A stretch of 45,751 nucleotides of DNA from Muribaculaceae bacterium. GTDB taxonomy: Bacteria; Bacteroidota; Bacteroidia; Bacteroidales; Muribaculaceae. The position numbers and the translations under genes were made by a program. The notes under the pieces were generated by a model. The model ran no database searches. It was not told the DNA's origin and worked only from the letters and a program-made list of their open reading frames with translations. The DNA is taken from positions 1 through 45,751 of the forward strand of contig JAIDTL010000024.1 of NCBI GenBank assembly GCA_029060725.1, given 5' to 3'. Within the stretch, counting starts at the first letter, position 1; each line of letters opens with the position of its first letter. Shown here piece by piece: positions 9,659 to 18,723 of this stretch.

Positions 9659-12559
9659 ATGAAACAAACAATCCTAACACTACTGGCTTCATTAGCCACA
9701 GTCGGGGCTTCCGCTCAGTCGCTGACTGCCACTTGGCAACTTAGCGATCCGGAAAAACTCAAGGAGGTCACTGTCTCGGGAGATGCCGAAGCAGCATCTT
9801 TACTCAGTTTCACTCAAGAGACTGGCTCCAAGATAGCAAAAACACGAGCTATCCAAAAATCCGGAGCTGAATCAGGGTTTGATGCAGTTGACTACATCCC
9901 TGCTTTCACAGCTTTTACTCCAACTACAAAAGTGACATCTAAAACAGACGGTCACTGTATCAGCGTTTCAGTAACTCCCAAAACCGGTCACAAATTCAAA
10001 CCGACAATGATATCGTTCGATTGTATGAAAGTCGGCACTGATGGTGGAGCGGTTGATGTCTACTACTCTACAGGACGAGGAACTGAAAAAAGTATCGCTA
10101 CCGGTCTTCAACCTCTCCGCAACAAAATCTCAGCTGCCAATACTACCGGCTATAGTCATTTTGAATATTCATTGGGAGACGTTATAACAAACGGCCAACC
10201 ATTCAAAATGACAATTTTTATAATGAATATCAATGGTGCGGATACGGATTCACCAAAAGAAATCGCATTGCGCAACGTCACTATTTCTGGAGCTGTCGAT
10301 GAAGAAGTCAAGACGGTCAGCGATTATGTCAAGTCATTTACTTGCAATGCCGTAAAAGGATTAGGAGAAAATCCGTCGGTTTTAGATCTTACTCAATTAG
10401 TCGCAAATCTCAAGAATGGAGAGACAACTGCTTATAATAACACTCTCTTCGAGGTTCCTGACGGGTTCTCTTTTATTCTGGAAGAAGGCTGCCAAGCTGA
10501 AACATCATACGAGAATAATACCGTCAAGGTGAATATTCTTAAAGATGATGCAGTTGTAATGAACTTCGGAGTTCGTTTCAAAGTCACTAATCGAGGAAAT
10601 CGTCCTGCAGCAAAACCACTTGGCAGAGGACTAATGGCTGTGAGCCTGACAGGAGCCGGTATGGGCTCAGGCAATCTTGTGTCTTGGCGTCATCGTGTAT
10701 CTGATGGATATGGTGTGAAATACAAACTGTATCGTGGAGATGCATCTGCGCAGAACACAGTTCTCAATAGAGGTCTGTATATAATAGATCGCACTAATAT
10801 TTTAGATAGCGGAGGCAACAAAGACACCTATTATCGTCTTGAAGTATATGACCAGTTTGGCAATCTATTAGAAACGGAAGTAAGCGGAAAGACTTGGGAC
10901 AACCAAAATTTCTTCATCCCGACAGAAACCCCAATTGACACTAAAAATGGCGCTACTTACACTCCAAATGATGCTTCATATTGCGACATGGATGGTGACG
11001 GAGAGTATGAGATAATTCTTAAGTGGTCTCCTTCAAATGAAAAAGACGCTGCAAGCAGCGGCACTACGTCTCCTGCTATCTTTGACTGTATCAAACTTGA
11101 CGGTACTCGTCTTTGGCGTATAAATGCCGGTCATAACTTCTTCACAAGTGCCCACACCATGCAATTTATTGCTTGGGACTTTGATGGCGATGGATATGGT
11201 GAATTTATGATGAAGACCGCTCCCGGCACCATCGACGGTGAAGGCAACTACGTGATACTCGGCAATGACGATCCGGAAGAAAACTTACTCAGCGGACGCG
11301 GTAAGCAAGATCATGGTCCTGAATATATCACTGTATTCGATGGTCCAACCGGAGCTGCCCTTGCGACTATCCCTTACCATACTGATTACAAGACCGGACA
11401 AAGCTACTGGGGAGATAGCAACCAAAACCGCTCAGAACGATATCTTGCAGCTCTTGCTTATCTTGACGGACCCGACAGCAACCCAAGCCCTATTTTCGCA
11501 CGTGGATATTACAGCGGAGCATTTGTAGGAGCTTACGATTGGGATGGAACTAATCTCACAGAGCGTTGGGTGAGCCGTAACACCACCAGTGGAAAAGGTC
11601 TATGGGGTGAAGGTGCACATTGGATTGCTGTAGGTGATTGCGATGGTGACGGGAAGCAGGAAATCGTCTACGGGTCTGCCGCACTTGATCATGACGGTTC
11701 ACTTCTCTATCGCACCGGTCTTGGACACGGAGATGCATTACATTTAGGTGATTTCTTACCGGAACGGCCAGGCTTGGAAGTATTTATGGCACACGAACAT
11801 GCGCCATACGGATGCGACCTGCGTGATGCAGCTACAGGCGAACTTTTGCTTCATCCTACTGCTTCAGGCGACACCGGACGCGGTCTTGCAGCGCATTTTG
11901 ACTCTGAAAGTCCCCACTCCCAGTTCCTTTACAGCGCATCAAAAGGAGTATTTGACTGTGCTACTGGATCTCAGATCGACGATGACTGGACAATAGGAAG
12001 CAGCGGTGCCGGCATCAACAATCGCATATATTGGGATGGCGACCTTTACGATGAATATTTTGACAAGAGCATCATTGCTCATTGGAATCATGCTAATGGT
12101 TGGTTTGACCGATACAAAGTGAACAATGGCAATTATGTGATTGGCAAACTCAATAATGGTTCAAAATTTAATCCATGTGTTCTCGGTGACTTGCTTGGCG
12201 ACTGGCGAGAAGAAATTGTAACTTGGGACGGAAGTAACAATTATCTTATCATCAATGCTACAAGCTATAGATCGGATTATCGAATTCCTCATCTCATGGA
12301 TGACCTCAACTATCGCGTACAGGTAGTCAATCAGAATTGCTGCTACAATCAGCCTCCTCACCTATCATTTGATCCTTCTGTAGTATATGCAGGAAATCCC
12401 AACGTAGCTAAGCAGGAAAATGATCCTTCAGGAATCAACTATATCGAATCAAATGATAACGATGGAGACGCTATTTATACTATTCAGGGCATCCGCATCA
12501 AGGAAATTACAATGCCTGGATTCTATATCGTCAACGGTAAGAAGGTTCTTGTGAAATAA
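9659..12559 (+). CDS. Secreted rhamnogalacturonan lyase, PL11 family
   Basis: Predicted to cleave the rhamnogalacturonan I backbone of pectin by beta-elimination outside the cell. It has 966 residues. A signal peptide ends near ASAQ (residue 20). A beta-rich extra domain of unknown type (about 21-310) comes next. The PL11 catalytic beta-propeller starts near 320 (GRGLMAVSLTGAGMGSGNLV, then SWRHRVSDG and YKLYRGD). Calcium-binding DxDGDG loops occur near 443, 507 and 659 (DMDGDGEYE, DFDGDGYGE, DCDGDGKQE). The last ~30 residues form a short sorting-like tail ending IVNGKKVLVK, shared with the next gene. No SusC/SusD pair is next to it, so it is not in a classical polysaccharide utilisation locus here. 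Confidence 0.92.
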   Translation: MKQTILTLLASLATVGASAQSLTATWQLSDPEKLKEVTVSGDAEAASLLSFTQETGSKIAKTRAIQKSGAESGFDAVDYIPAFTAFTPTTKVTSKTDGHCISVSVTPKTGHKFKPTMISFDCMKVGTDGGAVDVYYSTGRGTEKSIATGLQPLRNKISAANTTGYSHFEYSLGDVITNGQPFKMTIFIMNINGADTDSPKEIALRNVTISGAVDEEVKTVSDYVKSFTCNAVKGLGENPSVLDLTQLVANLKNGETTAYNNTLFEVPDGFSFILEEGCQAETSYENNTVKVNILKDDAVVMNFGVRFKVTNRGNRPAAKPLGRGLMAVSLTGAGMGSGNLVSWRHRVSDGYGVKYKLYRGDASAQNTVLNRGLYIIDRTNILDSGGNKDTYYRLEVYDQFGNLLETEVSGKTWDNQNFFIPTETPIDTKNGATYTPNDASYCDMDGDGEYEIILKWSPSNEKDAASSGTTSPAIFDCIKLDGTRLWRINAGHNFFTSAHTMQFIAWDFDGDGYGEFMMKTAPGTIDGEGNYVILGNDDPEENLLSGRGKQDHGPEYITVFDGPTGAALATIPYHTDYKTGQSYWGDSNQNRSERYLAALAYLDGPDSNPSPIFARGYYSGAFVGAYDWDGTNLTERWVSRNTTSGKGLWGEGAHWIAVGDCDGDGKQEIVYGSAALDHDGSLLYRTGLGHGDALHLGDFLPERPGLEVFMAHEHAPYGCDLRDAATGELLLHPTASGDTGRGLAAHFDSESPHSQFLYSASKGVFDCATGSQIDDDWTIGSSGAGINNRIYWDGDLYDEYFDKSIIAHWNHANGWFDRYKVNNGNYVIGKLNNGSKFNPCVLGDLLGDWREEIVTWDGSNNYLIINATSYRSDYRIPHLMDDLNYRVQVVNQNCCYNQPPHLSFDPSVVYAGNPNVAKQENDPSGINYIESNDNDGDAIYTIQGIRIKEITMPGFYIVNGKKVLVK

Positions 12560-12629
12560 ATAATCAAGAGGAATGCCGATGATGCCCTCATTGGGATTCC
12601 AATAATAATAGAACTTCACAATCCCTGTA

Positions 12630-12658
12630 GGGACGCACGGCTCGTGCGTCCCTTTTTT
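12630..12658 (+). terminator. GGGACGCACG hairpin, copy 1 (3' of PL11 lyase)
   Basis: A perfect 10-bp stem GGGACGCACG / CGTGCGTCCC around loop GCT, followed by six T. It reads as an intrinsic terminator for the upstream lyase. Near-identical copies lie at 15096 and 20991, so this is also a dispersed repeat. Confidence 0.85.
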
Positions 12659-12790
12659 ACTTTGCATTCTCAAAAAGAAGGTCTTAAATCAAAATTTTTT
12701 TACAAATTTAATATTTATCTTAATCCTCAATATAGTGTAAAGTGTTGTATGTTTATATCAATCCACTGTAACACCTTTAATTGAAAGTCT

Positions 12791-15073
12791 ATGAAAAACT
12801 CATTACTCCTTTCTCTACTTGCTGCCGGAACATTTATTCCGACAGCCGCTAATACTTTGTCGCCGGAGCAAGCACTCGCTCGATTCAATTCAAATCGCCC
12901 ACAGCGAATCGCCACCAACGACCTATCAGCGAAGAATCTCAAACTGCACTCTACAATTGACAACCTATATGTCTTTACTTCAGGACATGGTTTTGTAGTG
13001 CTTCCAAATGAAGATGCAGCTCCTGTCCTGTTAGGATATTCTGATGATGGGGAATTCAATTTGCAAAGTAATCCTTCTCTTAGAGAATGGTTTGATTTCT
13101 ACAACCGTCAGCTTACATATCTGAAGAATCATCCTGAAGATACTTCTTTAGCTAAGATCAGCCATAAGAGCAGAACAGAAATATTACCTCTATTGAAGAC
13201 AGAATGGAATCAGGAATATCCTTATAACTTATTATGTCCGAAGGTAGATGGACATGAGACTGTCACCGGTTGCGTTGCAACTGCCATGGCACAAGTGATG
13301 AAATATCATAATTATCCGGCGCATGGTAAGGGTACACACTCATATTTTTGGCGTCCCGGTGAAGAAGAATTGAGTTTTAATTATGATTCTATACCATTTC
13401 AATGGGATAGAATGGACAATGTTTACGACAAAGAAAGCTCAAACGAAGCTCGCCATGCAGTAGCTGAACTCATGCTTGGATGTGGGGTGAGCGTAGATAT
13501 GCATTATGAACCGGGTGGAAGTGGAGCTGCAACTGTGTTGATGGGTGAATCGCTGATAGATATATTCGGTTATTCAAAATCTCTGTGGATGCCCAACCGT
13601 GCTTATTATGGATATGAAGAATGGGAAGACATGATATATGCTGATCTTGCAGAAGGTCTTCCGGTGCTATATAGCGGAGCCGGTACTGCCGGAGGCCATC
13701 AATTCGTATGTGATGGATACAGTTCTGACGGTTTCTTCCACTTCAACTGGGGTTGGGGAGGCTTGAGCAACGGCTACTTTCTTCTGACAGCCCTAAATCC
13801 CGATGATCTTGGAGTTGGTGGTGGCGCCGGAGGATTTAACACCTCACAAATTGCTACTCTTGGAGTCCGCCCGGGAAAAGAAGACGACAAACCAGTCTAT
13901 ATATTTTATAATACGGATAGTTTCTTCTCCAATGTGAAAGAAGTCAAGGAGGGCGACGTCTTCAGATGTGGTGGTCAATACTTCAATTTCAGTCTTGCCA
14001 CTATGCCGGAAGGAAGCCATCTTGGACTGAAGTTCTTATCTGAATCCACTGACGAAGCTATCTTTGTAGAGGGACCCGGTGTAGAAGGATACCATCCTGA
14101 CGATGGAAGAAACGACCTGCAGGTAAGATTTCCTTATCTTTCAGATGGACGGTATGAAATCACGCCTGCCCTGAAAGTTGATGGCAAATGGAGTGCAGTC
14201 CGCATTCCTGTAGGTCAAGCTCAGATGATAGTGGCCTCAGTCAAAGATGGTGTCGCTACTATCGAAAATCAGAAACCGGCTTCTATATTTGTTACAAATA
14301 TTGATATGCCTGACAAAATCTATAGGAATCACGAATTCCCTATGACCTTTACAGTAGAAAATATAGGTGATGAGGAATTCTACAGCACCATCACTCCTAC
14401 CCTCATAGACAGCAATGGAAATGTCGTTTCGAAGTCAACATTCCGACCCGTTGATGTCCTTTTAGGAGAGAAAGAAGAAATCAATGATTATATTGGTAAA
14501 TTCACAGAGCTAAAGAATCACTCATTTGCTCCGGGTGAGTATACCATGGTCTTCCGTGACGAAGCAGGCAAAAACATCAGTGATCCGAAGATTGTGGATA
14601 TCCTGGTCAATGATGATAAGACTGAGATTAAAGTGACAGATCTTGAATTAGATGATAAAGATAATATAACTGATCCTTCAAAAATTCACATAAGATTCAA
14701 GGTTGATTGTGAATCGGGAGTATATTTTGGATCTCTGCGATTTGACGTTTTCCCCGACGATGGAGGATATGAACTATGCGGTTCCACTTCATCCGACATC
14801 TATCTTGGAGCCGGAGAAAGCAAGGAGGTAGATATGTCTGCAGACCTCAGTCATTTGAAAGATGGATGGTATATTGGAGCCATTTATGATGGTGGTACGT
14901 CAATGACCGGAGCCATAGGCTTCCATATCAATAGGGAAAACGTAGGAGTTGAAGAATTTGAATCCGAATCACGCAATTCAATAATCTATGATTTGGATGG
15001 GCTCCGCCACTCCTCTCCTACCGACCCTGGTATATTAATCATCGAAGGCAAAAAAGTCTTGATCAGAAACTAA
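12791..15073 (+). CDS. Secreted C10-family cysteine protease (streptopain-like)
   Basis: Exported papain-fold protease of the SpeB/interpain group, made as a zymogen. It has 760 residues: signal peptide (1-20, ending IPTAAN), Spi-type propeptide (about 22-125), then the catalytic domain. The catalytic Cys is near residue 160 in VTGCVATAMAQVMKYHNYP; the catalytic His is near 302 in AGGHQFVCDGY, followed by FHFNWGWGG. The remaining ~390 residues are beta-sandwich-like and probably adhesive. The end (about 734-760) is the short tail IYDLDGLR...GKKVLIRN, like that of the PL11 lyase. Related proteases degrade host or dietary protein; the substrate here is unknown. Confidence 0.92.
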   Translation: MKNSLLLSLLAAGTFIPTAANTLSPEQALARFNSNRPQRIATNDLSAKNLKLHSTIDNLYVFTSGHGFVVLPNEDAAPVLLGYSDDGEFNLQSNPSLREWFDFYNRQLTYLKNHPEDTSLAKISHKSRTEILPLLKTEWNQEYPYNLLCPKVDGHETVTGCVATAMAQVMKYHNYPAHGKGTHSYFWRPGEEELSFNYDSIPFQWDRMDNVYDKESSNEARHAVAELMLGCGVSVDMHYEPGGSGAATVLMGESLIDIFGYSKSLWMPNRAYYGYEEWEDMIYADLAEGLPVLYSGAGTAGGHQFVCDGYSSDGFFHFNWGWGGLSNGYFLLTALNPDDLGVGGGAGGFNTSQIATLGVRPGKEDDKPVYIFYNTDSFFSNVKEVKEGDVFRCGGQYFNFSLATMPEGSHLGLKFLSESTDEAIFVEGPGVEGYHPDDGRNDLQVRFPYLSDGRYEITPALKVDGKWSAVRIPVGQAQMIVASVKDGVATIENQKPASIFVTNIDMPDKIYRNHEFPMTFTVENIGDEEFYSTITPTLIDSNGNVVSKSTFRPVDVLLGEKEEINDYIGKFTELKNHSFAPGEYTMVFRDEAGKNISDPKIVDILVNDDKTEIKVTDLELDDKDNITDPSKIHIRFKVDCESGVYFGSLRFDVFPDDGGYELCGSTSSDIYLGAGESKEVDMSADLSHLKDGWYIGAIYDGGTSMTGAIGFHINRENVGVEEFESESRNSIIYDLDGLRHSSPTDPGILIIEGKKVLIRN

Positions 15074-15095
15074 GACACTTTTCCAATAGCCTCGT

Positions 15096-15124
15096 AGGGA
15101 CGCACAGCTCGTGCGTCCCTTTTA
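15096..15124 (+). terminator. GGGACGCACG hairpin, copy 2 (3' of C10 protease)
   Basis: A perfect 10-bp stem AGGGACGCAC / GTGCGTCCCT around loop AGCTC, followed by TTTA. It has the same core as the copies at 12630 and 20991. The T-tract is weaker than in copy 1. Confidence 0.75.
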
Positions 15125-15217
15125 TTTGTTTTTACTTGATAATAAATGAATCATATATACAAGATTCTTTTTAAATCAGAATAAAGATGGAGAAGGCTGA
15201 GTATTCAACGCATGCAT

Positions 15218-15916
15218 TTATAAAATTTCAAACTCTACGTATACAGTGTCATTGCGACGTGAGTCGCCCACAAAGAACGTCTTCATCATTCTATATGTGC
15301 CTTTCTTAAATTTTTCACTATACTGCCTTGTATCATTGATATTCTTGTTTTCGGAATGTGGGGAATATCGATATCCTACCATTGAAAATATTTGTACGCA
15401 CTCTCCATCCTCATATTTTCTATTGTAAGGCATTGGTTGCCATTTTCCTTCCCGTTTTAATTCCAATTCATAGGCTTCTCCAAACATGACCGTATCGTCT
15501 GTATTATTCCTAACGTAAAGCACTATGGAATCTACAGGATGGTTTGTGAATTCCTGTGCGGTAAGATATACTCCAGGATATGAGGAATAGCTACGTTGTA
15601 ATGCTGGTTCTATGATAGGCCCATATTCCTTCATACAAACCTTCCAATGTACCGAGTCATTACGGTTAGCCACAATAGTCTTAGCAATTAGTCCAACAAA
15701 ACTGATATTCACAGAATCTCCTTCCTCAACATCCATATAGAATTTTCCATCTTTATCAGATAAAATTATTGTTCCTGTTCTGCTATCTTTGATTAATGCT
15801 TGAGAAATTGGCCTACCATTCTCATCACACACAATACCGGTGATCTCAAAATTTTTATCGCGACCACAAGCAGTTATCAGAAAAATAATAGCTAAGAGTA
15901 ATAAATTCCTTCTCAT
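15218..15916 (-). CDS. Lipoprotein with carboxypeptidase-regulatory-like domain
   Basis: A 232-residue protein with a lipoprotein signal: hydrophobic MRRNLLLLAIIFLITAC, the lipobox Cys at 17, then GRDKN. Residues about 24-90 resemble the CarboxypepD_reg-like fold seen at the start of many Bacteroidetes outer-membrane proteins (ITGIVCDENGRPISQALI, LSDKDGKFYMDVEEGDSV). The rest is beta-rich and not recognised; it contains a stretch resembling bacterial Ig-like 'intracellular proteinase inhibitor' domains (VYLTAQEFTNHPVDSIVLYV), a weak impression only. It stands alone, convergent with the C10 protease, and is probably anchored in the outer or inner membrane. Confidence 0.75.
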   Translation of the reverse strand: MRRNLLLLAIIFLITACGRDKNFEITGIVCDENGRPISQALIKDSRTGTIILSDKDGKFYMDVEEGDSVNISFVGLIAKTIVANRNDSVHWKVCMKEYGPIIEPALQRSYSSYPGVYLTAQEFTNHPVDSIVLYVRNNTDDTVMFGEAYELELKREGKWQPMPYNRKYEDGECVQIFSMVGYRYSPHSENKNINDTRQYSEKFKKGTYRMMKTFFVGDSRRNDTVYVEFEIL

Positions 15917-15955
15917 TCTTTTAATATTAAAAAATCAATATCCCTAATCCTTTCC

Positions 15956-15986
15956 CAAAATTAGACAAAAGAGTTGGAAATACAAA
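15956..15986 (-). promoter_or_regulatory. Bacteroidetes-type promoter for the 232-aa lipoprotein
   Basis: On the minus strand, TTTG (15986-15983), 19 bases, TAATTTTG (15963-15956): both elements exact. The leader is about 35-40 bases. Confidence 0.75.
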
Positions 15987-16071
15987 ATTCTAAGCCCTGC
16001 AAATTTGCGACTTACAGAGAAAAATTTCAAGTATGGGGCAAAAATATCGTTTTAATGCTATTTTGCCTCGT

Positions 16072-16106
16072 TTGACTTCTTCTTTCAAAAAAATTTTGTA
16101 ACTTTG
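16072..16106 (+). promoter_or_regulatory. Candidate promoter for the 42-aa protein
   Basis: TAACTTTG at 16099-16106 is an exact -7 box, 27 bases before the ATG. A TTTG at 16072-16075 is present but with a long spacer of about 23 bases. Confidence 0.55.
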
Positions 16107-16133
16107 CATATTAAACCTTTTAAACACATAATT

Positions 16134-16262
16134 ATGAATCTACCTTGGTACGCATATCTTCCTATTATTGCAGGCCTGATCGGTGGCTTGATTGGTGGTT
16201 ACTACCACAAGCAATATCAGAAAAGTCACAATCAAGTTCAGAAAAATAAGAAGGAAGCATAA
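16134..16262 (+). CDS. Small glycine-zipper membrane protein (42 aa)
   Basis: The ORF encodes MNLPWYAYLPIIAGLIGG and continues to a basic, Gln/Lys-rich tail ending KKEA. One membrane segment (about 7-24) carries a GxxxG-like run AGLIGGLIGG, typical of helices that pack against each other. The tail (25-42) would face the cytoplasm. It has an exact -7 promoter box and a normal leader length, and no competing ORF overlaps it, so I treat it as real. Function is unknown. It lies 122 bases before the secreted hydrolase and could be transcribed separately. Confidence 0.65.
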   Translation: MNLPWYAYLPIIAGLIGGLIGGYYHKQYQKSHNQVQKNKKEA

Positions 16263-16384
16263 TCTATCACTTTCTTCCCTGACTCTTTGTGCGCTTCACC
16301 TCTCCCTGACAGAAACCTCTTTTCTTATATTGTCTAAATTATAATAGTTTAAGAAACTTTTCAAATACCATAAACAACACTTTG

Positions 16385-17305
16385 ATGAAAAAGACTTTTC
16401 TTTCTATCATTGCAATGATGCTATCTATCATGGCTCTTGCTCAACCACCGGGATTCCAAATGCCACCGATGCCTCAACCCGATTTTGCCGATATTAACTA
16501 TGCCGATGACGATCTCGAAGGCCATAAACTTGATATCTACCTTCCTAAAGATGGCAAGGAGAAGCATCCACTCATTGTCGTTATCTACGGAAGCGCATGG
16601 TTTAGCAATAATTTCAAGAATGCAGCTTACATGTCGCTCGGCAAACCTCTTACCGATGCGGGCTACGCCGTAGCTACCATCAACCATAGAGGAAGTCCGG
16701 AAGCCAAATATCCTGCTCAAATCAACGACGTGAAAGGAGCAATAAGACACCTTCGTGCCAATGCTGACAAGTATGGTCTTGACACTTCTTTTGTGGGTAT
16801 TACGGGTTTCTCTTCAGGCGGACACCTATCAGCAATGGCAGGAGTCACCAACAATATGAAGACACGCACTTCCGGCGACATAACGATTGATATAGAAGGG
16901 AATATAGGAGGGAATCTCGATCAAAGTAGCTCTGTTGATGCTGTCGTAGACTGGTTTGGTCCCGTGGATATGGCAAGAATGGAAAATTGCGAGACGGTAA
17001 AGGGTGATGACTCTCCGGAAGCAGTACTCATGGGAGTTGCGCCTGCTGATAGTCCTGATATGGTAGCACTTATAAGCCCAATTACCTATATCTCAGAAAA
17101 TACGGTCCCTATGCTCGTAATCCATGGCAATTCTGACAGTGTCGTCCCCTTCTGCCAGGGTGAAAATTTCTCAGAAGCTCTCAAGAAAGCAGGGAAACTC
17201 GAAAAGTTTATTCCTGTAGATGGAGGCCAACATGGTCCTGTGACCTTTAATGAAGATACCTTTAAAGCTATGGTAGACTTCTTTAACTCCAAAGCAAAAC
17301 GATAA
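16385..17305 (+). CDS. Secreted alpha/beta-hydrolase (esterase/lipase type)
   Basis: A 306-residue exported hydrolase with a signal peptide (1-20, ending MALAQ), probably a carbohydrate esterase or carboxylesterase. Its fold matches the BD-FAE/acetyl-xylan-esterase-like group. Visible are an oxyanion segment IVVIYGSAWF (where many relatives have HGGAW), the nucleophile elbow GFSSGGH with Ser near 143, the acid in VIHGNSDSVVP near 250, and the His in GGQHGP near 283. The triad is complete. I use ATG 16385 rather than the TTG just before it. A strong hairpin terminator follows. Confidence 0.88.
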   Translation: MKKTFLSIIAMMLSIMALAQPPGFQMPPMPQPDFADINYADDDLEGHKLDIYLPKDGKEKHPLIVVIYGSAWFSNNFKNAAYMSLGKPLTDAGYAVATINHRGSPEAKYPAQINDVKGAIRHLRANADKYGLDTSFVGITGFSSGGHLSAMAGVTNNMKTRTSGDITIDIEGNIGGNLDQSSSVDAVVDWFGPVDMARMENCETVKGDDSPEAVLMGVAPADSPDMVALISPITYISENTVPMLVIHGNSDSVVPFCQGENFSEALKKAGKLEKFIPVDGGQHGPVTFNEDTFKAMVDFFNSKAKR

Positions 17306-17328
17306 CGCATTAATACACAATATCTATT

Positions 17329-17360
17329 TGCCGGATGATAAATTATCATCCGGCATAATT
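17329..17360 (+). terminator. Terminator after the secreted hydrolase
   Basis: A perfect 12-bp stem TGCCGGATGATA / TATCATCCGGCA with loop AAT, followed by TAATTTTTAT. Confidence 0.85.
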
Positions 17361-17417
17361 TTTATAAACATTTTTAAACACTTATATACTATCAATCGTT
17401 ATAGTTTCAAACACACT

Positions 17418-17436
17418 TGATGACTATGAGTCATCA
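17418..17436. promoter_or_regulatory. Perfect 8-bp palindrome upstream of the pilus cluster
   Basis: TGATGACT, ATG, AGTCATCA, ending 24 bases before the DUF3575 start codon. It is not followed by a T-tract, so it is unlikely to be a terminator. It could be an operator or a 5'-leader hairpin. No consensus promoter was found just upstream. Confidence 0.4.
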
Positions 17437-17460
17437 CGATTCCATCTTAATTCCACACCT

Positions 17461-18723
17461 ATGAAAACACACATATTGACCCTTTTATGTATCTTCATTG
17501 GAACATTTTCAACATTTGCTGAGTCTGAAAAAGACTCAGTAAAGGTTCATTTCCATGTTTCCAAAACCAATATCGACCGCGATTTTTATGGCAATGGGGC
17601 TACTCTCGACAGTATATTTTCAAAGCTTATTGCCGACTCAATTTCATCGCCCACTCATAGGCTGATAGGGGTCAAGGTGACTGGAGCTGCTTCCCCGGAA
17701 GGATCGGTCGATTTCAACAAATATTTGTCAGAAAAACGTGCAAAAGCCATTTTCAATGAATTTAGATCCCGTGGACTCCTTGAAGACTCACTTGCCGTTT
17801 TCACTTATATCGGACGAGATTGGAATGGACTAAAATCTGAAGTTGAAGCTGACGGAAATGTGCCCTACCAAAGAGATGTAGAGCTGCTTCTTGAAAGAAT
17901 AACAGGACCAAATCCACCTTCCCATCCACTCACGGCACTTAAGGCTCTTCACCACGGCGAGCCCTACAGATACTTACACACATATCTATTTCCGGAACTC
18001 CGAGCTTCAAGACTGACAGTGGAATACGAACGACTTTTCCCGGACATCAAAATACCCGATATTCAACTTGACGCTCCTGAAATATCATCCTATATTATTA
18101 CTGATGACATTCTTCCTCTTCCCTATAATTGTCTTGGTGAAGTCAAAGAATGCAAACCATTTTATATGGGAATAAAGACCAATATGCTTTATGATGCTCT
18201 TCTCCTCCCAAATATCGGAGCTGAGTTTTATGTAGGCAAAAACATATCCTTGACAGCCGACTGGATGTATGGATGGTGGGACCGCGACCGTAGTCATTAT
18301 TATTGGCGGGCCTACGGCGGTAATATTGGTGCTCGCTGGTGGTTTGGAAAGAAAGCTCATGAAAAGCCACTAACCGGGCATCATCTCGGACTCTTTGCAG
18401 GCGTAGTGACATACGATTTTGAACTTGGGAAAGGTGGCATCATGGGTGGCATACCAAGAGGTACGCTCTGGGACCGCTGCAACTTCATCTCAGGCATTGA
18501 ATATGGCTATTCGCTCCCTGTAGCTCGCAGATTGAATATCGATTTTTCTCTTGCTTTTGGCTATATGGCTGGTAAATATCTTAAATATGAACCAAAATAT
18601 GGTTTTTACATCTGGCAATCCACTCATCATCTGCGTTGGCTCGGACCAACAAAAGCTGAGATTTCACTGGTATGGCTTATTGGATGTGACAACTACAACC
18701 GCACGAAAGGAGGTAAGCGATGA
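17461..18723 (+). CDS. DUF3575 outer-membrane protein of pilus cluster
   Basis: A 420-residue protein with a signal peptide (1-20, STFAES). The N-terminal half (about 25-180) holds an OmpA-C-like segment, GAASPEGSVDFNKYLSEKRA (about 70-90), suggestive of peptidoglycan contact. The C-terminal half (about 235-415) is a DUF3575 region rich in alternating aromatic strands (NISLTADWMYGWWDRDRSHY, HLGLFAGVVTYDFELG), consistent with a small beta-barrel. DUF3575 genes commonly sit next to fimbrial genes in Bacteroidales, as here: it overlaps the FimB/Mfa2-like gene by 4 bases (ATGA). An anchoring or export role for the pilus is inferred from context. Confidence 0.82.
   Translation: MKTHILTLLCIFIGTFSTFAESEKDSVKVHFHVSKTNIDRDFYGNGATLDSIFSKLIADSISSPTHRLIGVKVTGAASPEGSVDFNKYLSEKRAKAIFNEFRSRGLLEDSLAVFTYIGRDWNGLKSEVEADGNVPYQRDVELLLERITGPNPPSHPLTALKALHHGEPYRYLHTYLFPELRASRLTVEYERLFPDIKIPDIQLDAPEISSYIITDDILPLPYNCLGEVKECKPFYMGIKTNMLYDALLLPNIGAEFYVGKNISLTADWMYGWWDRDRSHYYWRAYGGNIGARWWFGKKAHEKPLTGHHLGLFAGVVTYDFELGKGGIMGGIPRGTLWDRCNFISGIEYGYSLPVARRLNIDFSLAFGYMAGKYLKYEPKYGFYIWQSTHHLRWLGPTKAEISLVWLIGCDNYNRTKGGKR

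Noticed and set aside
12449..12673. Minus-strand ORF across the PL11 end and the hairpin repeat
   Set aside because: It overlaps the conserved lyase tail and a terminator, and has no ribosome-site or family support.
9659..15073. A pectin polysaccharide utilisation locus
   Set aside because: A PL11 lyase is present, but there is no SusC/SusD pair, hybrid two-component regulator or other pectin enzyme next to it.
17356..17460. Invertible (phase-variable) promoter upstream of the pilus genes
   Set aside because: The palindrome arms are only 3 bases apart and no second inverted copy or invertase gene is nearby, so a DNA switch is not supported.
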